DNA of 64,000 nt from Pseudomonas sp. MF4836 (GCF_002018875.1 NZ_MVOL01000012.1:1-64000); one strand, 5' to 3'. Shown: positions 8,626-17,773, counted from the first letter of the stretch. Made by a program: numbers and translations. The notes: generated by a model from the letters alone, not told the origin.

Positions 8626-9152
8626 GCGGCCAACACTGCCGCACCTCCGGTGCCGAACGCCAGGCCCTCGACCTGCAACGACTGCGCAGCCTGATCGGCA
8701 AGCGCCTGGCCGGGCTGGACAACGAGCGCTATTTTTTTGCCGGCGAGCGGGTCATGGATGACTGCGGCGACCTGCAATGGCGCTGCAGCGATGCCAGCCT
8801 GCTGTCGATGTTCCTGCTCAGCGACGGCGAAAGCGTCGGCACCGACCACCAGCCCCTGCACCTGACGCCCGCCTTCGAGCTGGAGCCGGGGCAACGCTGC
8901 GAATGGCGCGCCGAAGACCTGCTGGCCACCCTCGACGCCGGCCATCTGGCGGGTCAACTGATCACCGATGTCGCCGCGCTGTTCGATACATGGCCGCACC
9001 TGGACACAAGCATTCTCAGCGGCTTCATGGTCTGCTTTGAACACGGCGACTTCCTGGTCTATTACAACCAGGGCGACAACGCGGTGGCCCTGCTGAACCG
9101 CCTGCCGCCGGCGGCCGCAGAATTTACCAGTACCTGGCGCAGCCAGTTGTGA
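8622..9152 (+). CDS. Hypothetical cytoplasmic protein translationally coupled to the M48 protease
   Basis: The chosen GTG start overlaps the protease stop as GTGA, giving a 176-residue product beginning MSGQHCRTSGAERQ; such overlap indicates translational coupling. An upstream in-frame ATG would run into the protease gene and is less likely. No signal peptide or membrane helix is seen. The sequence is acidic, with segments such as YFFAGERVMDDCGDLQWR and FLVYYNQGDNAVALLNRLPP. I do not recognise a family. Its place as third gene after lemA-type and M48 genes suggests it regulates or accompanies that membrane protease system. Confidence 0.7.
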   Translation: MSGQHCRTSGAERQALDLQRLRSLIGKRLAGLDNERYFFAGERVMDDCGDLQWRCSDASLLSMFLLSDGESVGTDHQPLHLTPAFELEPGQRCEWRAEDLLATLDAGHLAGQLITDVAALFDTWPHLDTSILSGFMVCFEHGDFLVYYNQGDNAVALLNRLPPAAAEFTSTWRSQL

Positions 9153-9252
9153 CGCCAGCGGCCATCGATCGGTCGTAACCTTATCCCCCTATCCTGGGTC
9201 GCGCCCTGCTGGCCAAGGTCAACCAGCGCTGCCCATCCCCCGGAGTAAGCCC

Positions 9253-11076
9253 ATGCCCCATGAAGGCAACCTGTTACAAGCCGCCGTCGTGTTTCTGTTC
9301 GCGGCGGTGCTGACCGTGCCCCTGGCCAAGCGCCTGCAACTGGGGGCGGTCCTGGGCTATCTGTTTGCCGGGGTGATCATCGGCCCGTCGGTGCTGGGGC
9401 TGATCGGCAACCCGCAGAGCGTCAGCCACATTTCCGAACTCGGGGTGGTGCTGCTGCTGTTCATCATTGGCCTGGAGCTGTCGCCGCGACGGCTATGGGT
9501 GATGCGCAAGGCGGTGTTCGGCGTCGGCCTGGCCCAGGTGCTGCTGACCGGGGTGGTGATCGGCAGCATGGCCCTGCTGGTGTTCGGCCACCCCCTGAAC
9601 AGCGCCATCGTCCTCGGCCTGGGGCTGGCGTTGTCCTCCACCGCCTTCGGCCTGCAAAGCCTGGCCGAACGCAAGGAACTCAACAGCCCCCACGGGCGCC
9701 TGGCGTTTGCCATTCTGCTGTTCCAGGACATTGCCGCCATCCCGCTGATCGCCCTGGTACCGGCCCTGGCCGGCGGCGATCACCACACCAGCACCGCCCA
9801 GGACATCACCCACGGCCTGCAGGTGCTGGGCAGCATTGCAGTTGTGGTGGTTGGCGGGCGTTATCTGCTGCGCCCGGTGTTTCGCGTGGTGGCCGCCACC
9901 GGGCTGCCCGAGGTATCCACCGCCACCGCGCTGCTGGTGGTCATCGGCACCGCCTGGCTGATGGACCTGGCCGGGGTGTCCATGGCCCTGGGCGCGTTCC
10001 TCGCCGGCCTGCTGCTGGCCGACTCGGAATACCGCCACGAACTGGAAGCCCAGATCGAACCGTTCAAAGGCTTGCTGCTGGGGCTGTTTTTCATCAGCGT
10101 CGGCATGGGGGCCAATATCAGCCTGCTGTTCAGCGCACCGCTGGCGGTGCTCGGGCTGACCCTGTTGCTGATCGGCCTCAAGCTGCCGTTGCTGTACGTG
10201 GTCGGGCGCCTGGCCGGGGGGCTCGGGCGCTTGAGCGCGGTGCGCCTGGGGGTGGTGCTGGCGGCGGGCGGCGAGTTCGCGTTCGTGGTGTTCAAGATCG
10301 GCCGTGACCAGGGCCTGTTCGAGGCGCGGCTGTATGACCTGCTGGTGCTGACCATCACCTTGTCGATGGCCATGACCCCGCTGCTGTTGCTGGCCTGCTC
10401 GCGCCTGCTGGTGCCCAAGAGCAAGCCGGTGGAAGTGCCGGCGCACCTGCGGGACATCGACAGCGACGCGCCACGGGTGGTGATCGCCGGCATGGGCCGC
10501 ATGGGGCAAATTGTGGCGCGGATTCTCAAGGCGCAGAAAGTGCCGTTCGTGGCCCTCGACACTTCGGTGGAAACCATCGAACTGACCCGCAGTTTCGGCG
10601 GTATGCCGGTGTTCTACGGCGACCCGATGCGCCCCGAGATCCTCAATGCGGCCAAGGTCGGCGAGGCCGAGTTTTTCGTGATCGCCACCGATGACCCGGA
10701 CACCAACATCCAGACCGCCGCCCTGGTGCGCAAGCTGTACCCGCACATGAAAATCATCGCCCGTGCCCGCAATCGCCAGCACGTGCACAAGCTGGTGGAC
10801 CTGGGCGCCGAAGCGGTGCGCGAAACCTATTATTCGAGCCTGGAAATGAGCCGGCGGACCCTGGTCGGCCTCGGCTTGAGCCAGGCCCAGGCCGACTCGC
10901 GCATCCAGCGTTTCACCCGCCACGACGAACAAGTGCTGCAAGCCCAGCACGCGGTGTACGACGACGCGGCCAAGGTACTGCAGACCGCCCAGGAGGCGCG
11001 CAATGAACTGGCACGGCTGTTTGCCGCCGACCAGTTGGACGAGCAGGTCGAAAGCCCATTGCCGCCACCGCGTTAA
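9253..11076 (+). CDS. CPA2 family monovalent cation:proton antiporter (KefB/KefC/YbaL-like)
   Basis: The 607-residue protein has about twelve membrane helices. Residues 1-385 form the Na/H exchanger domain, with AVLGYLFAGVIIGPSVLG near the start and SVSMALGAFLAGLLLADSEY-like sequence in the middle. A cytosolic TrkA_N/RCK domain follows from about residue 413, with the nucleotide-binding loop VVIAGMGRMGQIVARIL. It should exchange potassium (or sodium) for protons, gated by a nucleotide or glutathione adduct as in Kef proteins. A GGAG site precedes the ATG. No KefF/KefG partner is next to it, so YbaL-like is as likely as KefB/KefC. Confidence 0.9.
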   Translation: MPHEGNLLQAAVVFLFAAVLTVPLAKRLQLGAVLGYLFAGVIIGPSVLGLIGNPQSVSHISELGVVLLLFIIGLELSPRRLWVMRKAVFGVGLAQVLLTGVVIGSMALLVFGHPLNSAIVLGLGLALSSTAFGLQSLAERKELNSPHGRLAFAILLFQDIAAIPLIALVPALAGGDHHTSTAQDITHGLQVLGSIAVVVVGGRYLLRPVFRVVAATGLPEVSTATALLVVIGTAWLMDLAGVSMALGAFLAGLLLADSEYRHELEAQIEPFKGLLLGLFFISVGMGANISLLFSAPLAVLGLTLLLIGLKLPLLYVVGRLAGGLGRLSAVRLGVVLAAGGEFAFVVFKIGRDQGLFEARLYDLLVLTITLSMAMTPLLLLACSRLLVPKSKPVEVPAHLRDIDSDAPRVVIAGMGRMGQIVARILKAQKVPFVALDTSVETIELTRSFGGMPVFYGDPMRPEILNAAKVGEAEFFVIATDDPDTNIQTAALVRKLYPHMKIIARARNRQHVHKLVDLGAEAVRETYYSSLEMSRRTLVGLGLSQAQADSRIQRFTRHDEQVLQAQHAVYDDAAKVLQTAQEARNELARLFAADQLDEQVESPLPPPR

Positions 11077-11111
11077 GCGCCCTGGCGTTGAATCAGGGGC
11101 CACAGGGTTTT

Positions 11112-11150
11112 GCGAGGGCTGCGCCCTCGAACGGGAGCACGCTCCCTCGC
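11112..11150. repeat. Double-hairpin REP-like element downstream of the antiporter gene
   Basis: Two perfect short hairpins lie side by side: GAGGGC-TGC-GCCCTC and GGGAGC-AC-GCTCCC. The outer sequence GCGAGGG also pairs with CCCTCGC. This organisation, 36 bases after a stop codon and without a T run, matches the extragenic palindromes common in Pseudomonas. It could protect the mRNA 3' end. Confidence 0.6.
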
Positions 11151-11237
11151 CACATCCTCTCCGGCAGCGGCTCCTGACATAAACTGTCAGGGCCCTGCTG
11201 TAGAGTGTTCGCGCCCTGCCACTGACTGGATCTGCCG

Positions 11238-12347
11238 ATGACCACCGCCGAGCAAAGCGCACCTGCGCTGAAGGAAATCTTCAACCAGCAACGCCTGGAA
11301 CATATCGCCGACGAAATGCTGGCGGTGTATCCGGGGTTCGATCGCCGGGGGTTTCTCAAGCACGCGAGCCAGGGCCTGGCCGAGTTATCGGTGATGCAGC
11401 GCCTGGCCCGGGTCAGTGACAGCCTGCACAGCGTGCTGGCGCTGGACTACGAAACCAGCCTGGGGTTGCTGGAAGCCCTGGCGCCGCGCCTGGACAGCCG
11501 GTTTGTGTGCATGTTCCTGCCGCACTACGTGGCCAGTCATGGCACCCATGCCTTCGAGCGCTCGATGCAGGCGCTGAAGTTTTTCACCGGGTTCGGCTCC
11601 TCGGAATTTGCCATACGGCCTTTTCTGCGCAGCGACCCGCAGCGCACCCTGGCGTTGATGCAGCAGTGGGCGCTGGACCCGGATGAGCATGTGCGGCGCC
11701 TGGCCAGTGAAGGCAGCCGCCCGCGCCTGCCCTGGTCCTTTCGCCTGGAGCAGATCCAGGCCGACCCGACGCTGGCCGCGCCGATCCTCGACGCGCTCAA
11801 GGCCGACCCCAGCCTGTACGTGCGCAAATCGGTGGCCAACCACCTCAATGACATCACCAAGGATCACCCGAGCTGGGTCCTGGACCTGATCGAAGGCTGG
11901 TCCCTGGACAACCGCCACACCGCGTGGATTGCCCGGCATGCCCTGCGCAGCCTGATCAAGCAGGGCGACCGCCGGGCCCTGGCAATCATCGGCGCCGGTG
12001 CCCGGGCCGAGGTCGAGCTGCTGGACCTGCGGATCGAACCGCCGACCATTCGCCTGGGGGAGCGGGTGAATCTGTCCTTCACCCTGGCCTCGACGGCTGC
12101 CGCCAGCCAGAAGCTGGTGGTCGACTACGCCATCGATTACGTCAAGGCCTCGGGCGCCACGTCGGCCAAGGTGTTCAAGCTCAAGGCGCTGACCCTCGCC
12201 GCCCATGCCCGCGAAACCCTGAGCCGCGCCCAGCACATCCGCGAACTGAACACCCGCCGGCATTACGCCGGCAGCCACCGGGTGCACATCCTGGTCAATG
12301 GCGAATGCCTGGGCAGCACGCAATTTGAGTTGTTGGGGGAGGATTGA
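11238..12347 (+). CDS. DNA alkylation repair protein, AlkD-like HEAT-repeat family
   Basis: This 369-residue protein is built of helical HEAT-like repeats, visible as regularly spaced segments such as DPDEHVRRLASEGSRPRLPW and LKADPSLYVRKSVANHLNDI. These are characteristic of the AlkC/AlkD DNA glycosylase superfamily that removes alkylated bases without base flipping. The C-terminal 100 residues (from about IEPPTIRLGERVNLSFTL) form an added beta-rich segment found in longer AlkC-like members. It acts on DNA in the cytoplasm. The gene is monocistronic, with a TGCC-ATG start and a weak ribosome site. Catalytic capacity is not established from sequence. Confidence 0.8.
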   Translation: MTTAEQSAPALKEIFNQQRLEHIADEMLAVYPGFDRRGFLKHASQGLAELSVMQRLARVSDSLHSVLALDYETSLGLLEALAPRLDSRFVCMFLPHYVASHGTHAFERSMQALKFFTGFGSSEFAIRPFLRSDPQRTLALMQQWALDPDEHVRRLASEGSRPRLPWSFRLEQIQADPTLAAPILDALKADPSLYVRKSVANHLNDITKDHPSWVLDLIEGWSLDNRHTAWIARHALRSLIKQGDRRALAIIGAGARAEVELLDLRIEPPTIRLGERVNLSFTLASTAAASQKLVVDYAIDYVKASGATSAKVFKLKALTLAAHARETLSRAQHIRELNTRRHYAGSHRVHILVNGECLGSTQFELLGED

Positions 12348-12405
12348 GCTGTGCGAGAACCTACGAACACCTGACACTCTGCGGCGTTTTAGAGGGCCAG
12401 GGCGG

Positions 12406-12430
12406 CCTCGCGGGCTCGGCAGCGGCTACA
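12406..12430. repeat. REP element containing the stop codon of the neighbouring gene
   Basis: On the minus strand the sequence reads TGTAGCCGCTGCCGAGCCCG, matching the GTAGCCGCTGCC-type Pseudomonas REP seen again near 38.4 kb. The TAG of the hypothetical gene on the minus strand (12426-12428) lies inside this element. Confidence 0.6.
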
Positions 12431-13022
12431 GAGGTGGGGGCCAGGCGCGACGCAAGCGGTCAAAGGCGGGGTTGCCGGTGCGACGCGAGGGCACCGACTC
12501 CAGCGCCAAAGGGTGCAGGGTGCGCTTGACCATAGAGGTCGCCAGGTCCTGGCAAGGCCCCGCCTCGGGAAAGTTGCGCTCCAGGGTTGCAACCCGGTAC
12601 CCGGCTCTTCGATCCCACTGGCTGAAGCGGACCACGGTGCTCCCCTCGATAATCACCGCGCCTTCCCTGCGCTCATCATCAACAAAATAAAACTCCAGGG
12701 CGCCCTGGTTCGGTTGCTCCAGCCCCCTGAGCCGTAGGTAGCATGCCAGCAGCGAAGTCAGGCGCAAGCCCTTGCCCAGTTCCAGGCCGGGGCCAAGGCG
12801 GCGCTCGGCATCAAAGTAGACCTTCAACAGCACACCCAGCTCACGACCCTTGCGGGTGAGCACCGCCGGCTTTTCGTAAAGATGAAACTCCAGGGGTTCC
12901 CCCACCCGATCAAAGCCCTGGGCAAGCAGCTGTGTCGGGCTCAGCGCGGCAAGCTTCAGCAATCTGGGGCCAGCGTCGAAGGCCCCTTGCACCAGGCCGG
13001 CGAACAGCGATTCAAACTCCAT
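12426..13022 (-). CDS. Hypothetical protein, 198 residues
   Basis: I do not recognise the family. The protein starts MEFESLFAGLVQGAFDAGPR and has no signal peptide or membrane helix. It is a mixed alpha/beta sequence with basic patches such as RRLGPGLELGKGLRLTSL and a strand-rich centre around GALEFYFVDDERREGAVII. The C-terminus is arginine- and proline-rich and ends directly in REP sequence, which suggests the original end may have been changed by repeat insertion. It is followed upstream, on the same strand, by another unknown small protein 141 bases away. Codon use looks native. Confidence 0.6.
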   Translation of the reverse strand: MEFESLFAGLVQGAFDAGPRLLKLAALSPTQLLAQGFDRVGEPLEFHLYEKPAVLTRKGRELGVLLKVYFDAERRLGPGLELGKGLRLTSLLACYLRLRGLEQPNQGALEFYFVDDERREGAVIIEGSTVVRFSQWDRRAGYRVATLERNFPEAGPCQDLATSMVKRTLHPLALESVPSRRTGNPAFDRLRRAWPPPL

Positions 13023-13163
13023 CTCAAGCCCCCTGCGCCAGGGTCATGGGCCGAGCCTCGCGCACGGCCCCGGCGTCGACACTCGACATCGCGCCCGAGT
13101 CGGCTCGGCAGACCCGGAACCCGCTCGCCCTCTCAAGGCGATCGGGCAAGCCGCGATGACGAC

Positions 13164-13541
13164 TCATCCGCCATCCGCCGAGAGTTCCACCAGGTTGTCG
13201 TCACTCTCACCACAGCCAAACCCGACAATCGAGTCACCCGTCCAGTGCACCTCGGTCATCGCCACGCAACTGTTGTAGAACTGCCCCTCCAGAGTCCCGT
13301 CGGCCCTGAACACCCGTACATAGCCACCGGTGTTGTACAACGACTGCGCGCCATCACCGGGCATGCCGATGCTGGGGATCCAGCGGCTCCAGCTGAACAG
13401 CCGGTACTTCTGGTAGTAGAACGCCTTGTTCGGGCTGTAGTCCGGCTTCTGATAGGTGTAGCCGTAATAGAAGGCGTAGTACCCCTGAAACGCCAGGAAC
13501 ACAGCGACCACGGCGCAGAGAATGCGGGTGCGTTTTTTCAT
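13164..13541 (-). CDS. Hypothetical small membrane-anchored or exported protein
   Basis: The 125-residue product begins MKKRTRILCAVVAVFLAFQG, a basic start followed by one hydrophobic helix, so it is either anchored in the inner membrane or exported. The rest is tyrosine-rich (YYAFYYGYTYQKPDY, residues 21-35) with two cysteines that could form a disulphide after export (NSCVAMTEVHW and VGFGCGESDD). No known family comes to mind. It lies between another unknown gene and the TetR regulator, all on the minus strand, with gaps too wide to prove an operon. Confidence 0.6.
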   Translation of the reverse strand: MKKRTRILCAVVAVFLAFQGYYAFYYGYTYQKPDYSPNKAFYYQKYRLFSWSRWIPSIGMPGDGAQSLYNTGGYVRVFRADGTLEGQFYNSCVAMTEVHWTGDSIVGFGCGESDDNLVELSADGG

Positions 13542-13577
13542 CGAGCAGGTAAGTCCTTTTACAGAAAATGACTGGGC

Positions 13578-14210
13578 CTAAGCCCTGGGTACACCGAGCA
13601 TGCGCAAGCAGGATTGGATGATGACGTCGGCCAGGGCCTGGCTGTCACCTTGACGGGCGGCGATCACATCGTCAGTGGCGCCGTGCACCCCGGCATAGAT
13701 CAGCGAGGCCACGATGCCGGGGTGCGACAGCGACCAGGTGCCGGCCTGCTGCCCACCTTCAAGGATGCCCTGCAGTTGGGTGAGGATCGCGCCCTTGTCC
13801 GGGTTGTCGCGGTCATGGTGGTGATGGTTGGTGTAGACGATGTCGTGAATCCGGTAGGTCGCCAGGTACGTGTCGACACTTGCGCGGATCCAGCTCGACA
13901 GGCGTGCCACCCAATCGTCGGCGGCGCAGGCCTCGACCGCCTGCTCCAGGCGCTGGAGAAAATGCGCGGTGTAGCGCTCGCCAAGGGCCACCAGCATCTC
14001 GTTCTTCGAAGCAAAGTAGTGATAGAAGGTGCCCTTGGCGACCTGGGCCCGCTCGACGATTTCACTGATGGTGGTGGCTTCCACACCCTGGCTCAGGAAC
14101 AGGCTTTCGGCGGCTGCCATCAGTTCGTCCAGGCGCACTTCGGCAGGTTTGGTTCGGGGGCGTGGCAGGTCTGGCGCCTGCTGTTCATCCCTGGTGCGTT
14201 TCACGGTCAT
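13578..14210 (-). CDS. TetR family transcriptional regulator
   Basis: The 210-residue protein has a standard TetR N-terminal DNA-binding domain at about residues 30-75, including TTISEIVERAQVAKGTFYHY and the following FASKNEMLVALGERY. The C-terminal helical part binds an unknown ligand. A histidine cluster (THHHHD-like TNHHHHDRDN) sits in the middle, which is unusual. A TTG 24 bases further upstream could also start it, but the ATG giving MTVKRTRDE was preferred. It is divergent from a DHA2 efflux pump with a perfect palindrome between them, so it very likely represses that pump. Confidence 0.87.
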   Translation of the reverse strand: MTVKRTRDEQQAPDLPRPRTKPAEVRLDELMAAAESLFLSQGVEATTISEIVERAQVAKGTFYHYFASKNEMLVALGERYTAHFLQRLEQAVEACAADDWVARLSSWIRASVDTYLATYRIHDIVYTNHHHHDRDNPDKGAILTQLQGILEGGQQAGTWSLSHPGIVASLIYAGVHGATDDVIAARQGDSQALADVIIQSCLRMLGVPRA

Positions 14211-14294
14211 CGGCGGGTCCGGCCTGGCAGACAAAGGTCGACAGTTTAGGGGAATCGCCGTGCGCTAGCGACAGCAGCGCACTTCATAATCCAT

Positions 14295-14307
14295 TGACCG
14301 ACGGTCA
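14295..14307. promoter_or_regulatory. TetR-type palindromic operator between regulator and efflux pump
   Basis: The sequence TGACCG-A-CGGTCA is a perfect 6+1+6 palindrome in the divergent intergenic region, 57 bases before the pump start and 85 before the TetR start. The position and symmetry fit a TetR-family operator controlling both genes. It is inferred from context. Confidence 0.65.
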
Positions 14308-14363
14308 GTCGAATACTTATGATGCCGTCAATCACTTCCCTTCCCCCCTCCGGGAGTTGTCTC

Positions 14364-15857
14364 ATGCAGCGTTATCGCCGCCCGGCCCTGGTGGCCGCCG
14401 CCTACCTCGGCACCTTCCTCGCGACACTGGATATCAGCATCGTCAACGTTGCCCTGCCGACCTTGCAGCACGCGCTGAACACCGACCTTGCCGGGTTGCA
14501 GTGGGTGGTCAATGCCTACGCCATCTGCCTGTCGGCCTTCATGCTGTCGGCCGGCCCCCTGGGCGATCGCTACGGTCACAAGCGCTGCTGGCTGATCGGC
14601 GTGGGGTTGTTCAGCATTGGCTCGGCACTCTGTGCCTGGGCCGGCGACCTGCCGCAATTGCTGGCCGGGCGCGCAGTGCAAGGGCTGGCCGGGGCGCTAC
14701 TGATCCCCGGGGCGATGCCGATTCTCAGCCATGCCTTCCCCGACCCGAAGCAGCGCGCCCATGTGATTGGCGGCTGGTCGGCGTTCACTGCCATGGCCCT
14801 GATCCTGGGGCCGCTGGTGGGCGGCGTGCTGCTGGACTCGCTGGGCTGGCCGAGCATTTTCCTGATCAACCTGCCGCTCGGCTTGCTGGCCATCGTCCTG
14901 GGTACCTGGGGTATCAGCGAACGCAAACACCCCGAGCACGCAGCACTCGATCCAGCCGGCCAGGTGCTCAGCGTGCTGTGGCTGGGGGCGCTGACCTATG
15001 GCCTGATCGTCGCCGGCGATGAGGGCTTCAGCGGCCCCACAGCCCTCACGGCCCTGGTCCTGGCTGGCGTGATGCTGGTGCTGTTCGTGCTGGTGGAGCG
15101 CCGGGTCAAACGCCCTCTGGTGCCGGTGCAACTGCTGCGCCAGGGCCCGTTTGCCGTGGCCAACCTGGCCTCGTTCATGCTGGGGTTCTCCAGCTACAGC
15201 AGCCTGTTTTTCTTTTCGATTTTCCTGCAGCAGATCCAGGGCTGGTCGGCCTCGGAAACCGGGGTGCGCATGCTCCCGCAATTTATCGTCACCGGTTGTG
15301 TATCGATGCTTTTCGGCCGCCTGGCGGGGCGCCTGCCGGTGCCGCAATTGATGATCATCGGCTATGGCCTGATTGGCCTGTCGATGTGCGCCATGAGCAG
15401 CTTCGACGCCCACACGCCCTACGGGTGGGTGGGCTCGCTGTTTGCGGTATTGGGCCTGGGCATGGGCCTGGCGGTCCCGGCGACCGGGCTCAGCGTGATG
15501 GCCACGGCGCCAGCGGAACGCGCGGGGATCGCCTCGGCCACCATGAACGCCCTGCGCCAGACCGGAATGAGCGTGGGCATTGCCCTGCTGGGTAGCCTGA
15601 TGAGCGCCCAGGCGGTACGCCGGCTCAGTGAGTCGGCCCGGGCCAACGGCTTTACCGACGCCTTGCCGATGGCCCGGGCAGCGGTCAACCAGCACTATTT
15701 CCCCAGCCATTGCGGGTTGTTTGCCGAGCTCTACAGCAGCGCCATGAGCAGCGGATTTCGCCTGGCCATGCTGCTCGCCGGCGCCAGCAGCCTGATCGCC
15801 ATGGGCCTGCTGCTGCACACCCACCGCCGCCAAGAACGACGTCCAACCTCCCCGTAG
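14364..15857 (+). CDS. MFS transporter, DHA2 (EmrB/QacA) drug:proton antiporter family
   Basis: The 497-residue protein has about fourteen hydrophobic segments. The DHA2 signature TLDISIVNVALPTLQHAL lies in helix 1, GPLGDRYGHKRCWLIG is motif A between helices 2 and 3, and GPLVGGVLLDSLGWPSIF covers motif C and the D1 area. It should export drugs or toxic metabolites using the proton gradient. A CGGGAG site precedes the ATG giving MQRYRRPALV. It is divergent from a TetR repressor gene with an operator between them. The TAG stop is followed directly by CCGCTGC, making it part of a REP-like repeat. Confidence 0.9.
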   Translation: MQRYRRPALVAAAYLGTFLATLDISIVNVALPTLQHALNTDLAGLQWVVNAYAICLSAFMLSAGPLGDRYGHKRCWLIGVGLFSIGSALCAWAGDLPQLLAGRAVQGLAGALLIPGAMPILSHAFPDPKQRAHVIGGWSAFTAMALILGPLVGGVLLDSLGWPSIFLINLPLGLLAIVLGTWGISERKHPEHAALDPAGQVLSVLWLGALTYGLIVAGDEGFSGPTALTALVLAGVMLVLFVLVERRVKRPLVPVQLLRQGPFAVANLASFMLGFSSYSSLFFFSIFLQQIQGWSASETGVRMLPQFIVTGCVSMLFGRLAGRLPVPQLMIIGYGLIGLSMCAMSSFDAHTPYGWVGSLFAVLGLGMGLAVPATGLSVMATAPAERAGIASATMNALRQTGMSVGIALLGSLMSAQAVRRLSESARANGFTDALPMARAAVNQHYFPSHCGLFAELYSSAMSSGFRLAMLLAGASSLIAMGLLLHTHRRQERRPTSP

Positions 15858-15896
15858 CCGCTGCGGCCAGGCACGGGCCGCGTGCGGACGCGGGCC
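15854..15896. repeat. REP-like element overlapping the MFS stop codon
   Basis: The TAG of the efflux gene is embedded in CGTAGCCGCTGCGGCC, close to the GTAGCCGCTGCC core of other REPs here. It is followed by nested GC-rich inverted repeats (CACGGGCCGCGTG and GGGCC repeats). Only the first part matches the REP core, so this may be a decayed copy. Confidence 0.45.
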
Positions 15897-16077
15897 CCAA
15901 CCCGCGCCTCGACAACCCAGCGCCGCCGCTGGCCCATTCAGCGCAACCTCCAGGTCAAAACCGGCAGCAGAAAGTCTGTGATTTAAACCACACAGCCACC
16001 GAGCGAAAGCTACCCTTGCAGGGCAACGCAACGAATCAGGACGATTCACCACAACAAGAATCCACACGAGGTCATGG

Positions 16078-17715
16078 ATGCTGCCTGCCTTTGATCAATA
16101 CGACTACATCGTGGTCGGTGCCGGCCCTGCCGGCTGCCTGCTGGCCAATCGCCTGTCGGCCAACCCGCAACACCGGGTCCTGCTGCTGGAAGCCGGTGGG
16201 CGCGATAACTACGCCTGGATCCATATCCCCGTCGGCTATCTGTTCTGCATCGGCAACCCGCGCACCGACTGGTGCTTCAAGACCGAGGCCGAACCCGGCC
16301 TGCAAGGACGCAGCCTGAGCTACCCACGGGGCAAAGTGCTGGGCGGCTGTTCATCGATCAACGGCATGATTTACATGCGCGGCCAGGCCGGTGACTACGA
16401 TGGCTGGGCAGCCGACGGCAACCCGGGCTGGAGCTGGCAGGAGGTGCTGCCGCTGTTCAAGAAGAGCGAAAACCACTTCGCCGGGGCCTCGCCCTTGCAC
16501 GGTGCCAGCGGTGAGTGGAGGGTCGAGCGCCAGCGCCTGTCGTGGCCGATACTCGACGCCTTTCGCGACGCCGCCGAGCAAAGCGGCATTCCTCGCATCG
16601 ATGATTTCAACGGCGGTGACAATCAGGGCTGCGGCTACTTCCAGGTCAACCAGAAGGCCGGGGTGCGCTGGAACGCCGCCAAGGCCTTTCTCAAGCCGAT
16701 TCGCCAGCGCCCCAACCTCACCGTGCTCACCGACATCGAGGTGGAACGGGTGCTGCTGGAAAACGGCCGCGCGGTGGCCGTCCGGGCACGATGCCAGGGC
16801 CGGCTGCACAACTTCAAGGCGCGCCGCGAGATCATCCTCTGTGCCGGTTCGATCGGTTCGCCATGCATTCTCCAGCGCTCGGGCATTGGCCCCGCGTCGC
16901 TCCTGCAACACCTCGGCCTGGGGGTGGCCCACGAGCTGCCCGGGGTCGGTGCCAACCTGCAGGATCACCTGCAACTGCGGCTGATCTACAAACTGGAAAA
17001 CGCCCGCACCCTGAACCAGATCGCCGGCACGCTGTGGGGCAAGATGGGCATGGGCCTGCGCTACCTGTACGACCGCAGTGGCCCGCTGTCCATGGCCCCG
17101 AGCCAGCTTGGCGCGTTTGCCCGCTCCGGGCCGGAACAGACCTCGGCCAACCTCGAATACCACGTGCAACCGCTGTCCCTGGAGCGCTTCGGCGAACCGC
17201 TGCATGCCTTCCCGGCGTTCACCGCCTCGGTCTGCGACCTGCGCCCGCAGAGTCGCGGCCAGGTGGTAATCAGCTCCCTGGACGCCGGCGCGGCCCCCGT
17301 GATCCAGCCCAATTACCTGAGCCATCCGCACGACCTGCGAGTGGCCGCCGACGCCATCCGCCTGACCCGACGCATCGTCGCCGCTCCGGCCCTGCAAGCG
17401 TTCAAACCCAGCGAGTACCTGCCCGGCGCCGAGCTGCAAAGCCAGGAGCAACTGCAGGAAGCCGCGGCGCGCATCGGCACCACCATCTTCCATCCGGTGG
17501 GCACCTGCCGCATGGGCCAGGATCGCCAGGCGGTGGTGGATGCCGAACTGCGGGTGCATGGCATCCCGGGGCTGCGCGTCGCCGACGCCTCGATCATGCC
17601 GCGCATCACCTCGGGCAACACCTGTTCACCCACCCTGATGATTGCCGAAAAAGCCGCCGAGCTGATTCTGGCCCCGGCCACCCGGAACATCAGCCAACAG
17701 CCGCAACTTGCCTGA
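16078..17715 (+). CDS. GMC family FAD-dependent alcohol/choline dehydrogenase-like oxidoreductase
   Basis: This 545-residue flavoprotein starts with the FAD-binding motif YIVVGAGPAGCLLANRL (residues 10-26). It carries the GMC signatures PRGKVLGGCSSINGMIYMRG and GSIGSPCILQRSGIGP, and near the C-terminus the active-site region IFHPVGTCRMG with its catalytic histidine. It oxidises primary alcohols in the manner of AlkJ or choline dehydrogenase (BetA-like), passing electrons to oxygen or the quinone pool. The substrate is unknown. A GAGG site precedes the ATG. The MHS transporter 166 bases downstream may import its substrate, though a REP lies between them. Confidence 0.88.
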   Translation: MLPAFDQYDYIVVGAGPAGCLLANRLSANPQHRVLLLEAGGRDNYAWIHIPVGYLFCIGNPRTDWCFKTEAEPGLQGRSLSYPRGKVLGGCSSINGMIYMRGQAGDYDGWAADGNPGWSWQEVLPLFKKSENHFAGASPLHGASGEWRVERQRLSWPILDAFRDAAEQSGIPRIDDFNGGDNQGCGYFQVNQKAGVRWNAAKAFLKPIRQRPNLTVLTDIEVERVLLENGRAVAVRARCQGRLHNFKARREIILCAGSIGSPCILQRSGIGPASLLQHLGLGVAHELPGVGANLQDHLQLRLIYKLENARTLNQIAGTLWGKMGMGLRYLYDRSGPLSMAPSQLGAFARSGPEQTSANLEYHVQPLSLERFGEPLHAFPAFTASVCDLRPQSRGQVVISSLDAGAAPVIQPNYLSHPHDLRVAADAIRLTRRIVAAPALQAFKPSEYLPGAELQSQEQLQEAAARIGTTIFHPVGTCRMGQDRQAVVDAELRVHGIPGLRVADASIMPRITSGNTCSPTLMIAEKAAELILAPATRNISQQPQLA

Positions 17716-17773
17716 CCCGTACCAGCGGCTGGCCGGCGAGCACGACCCGAAGCATGGAGCCCGGGCCGTGGAA

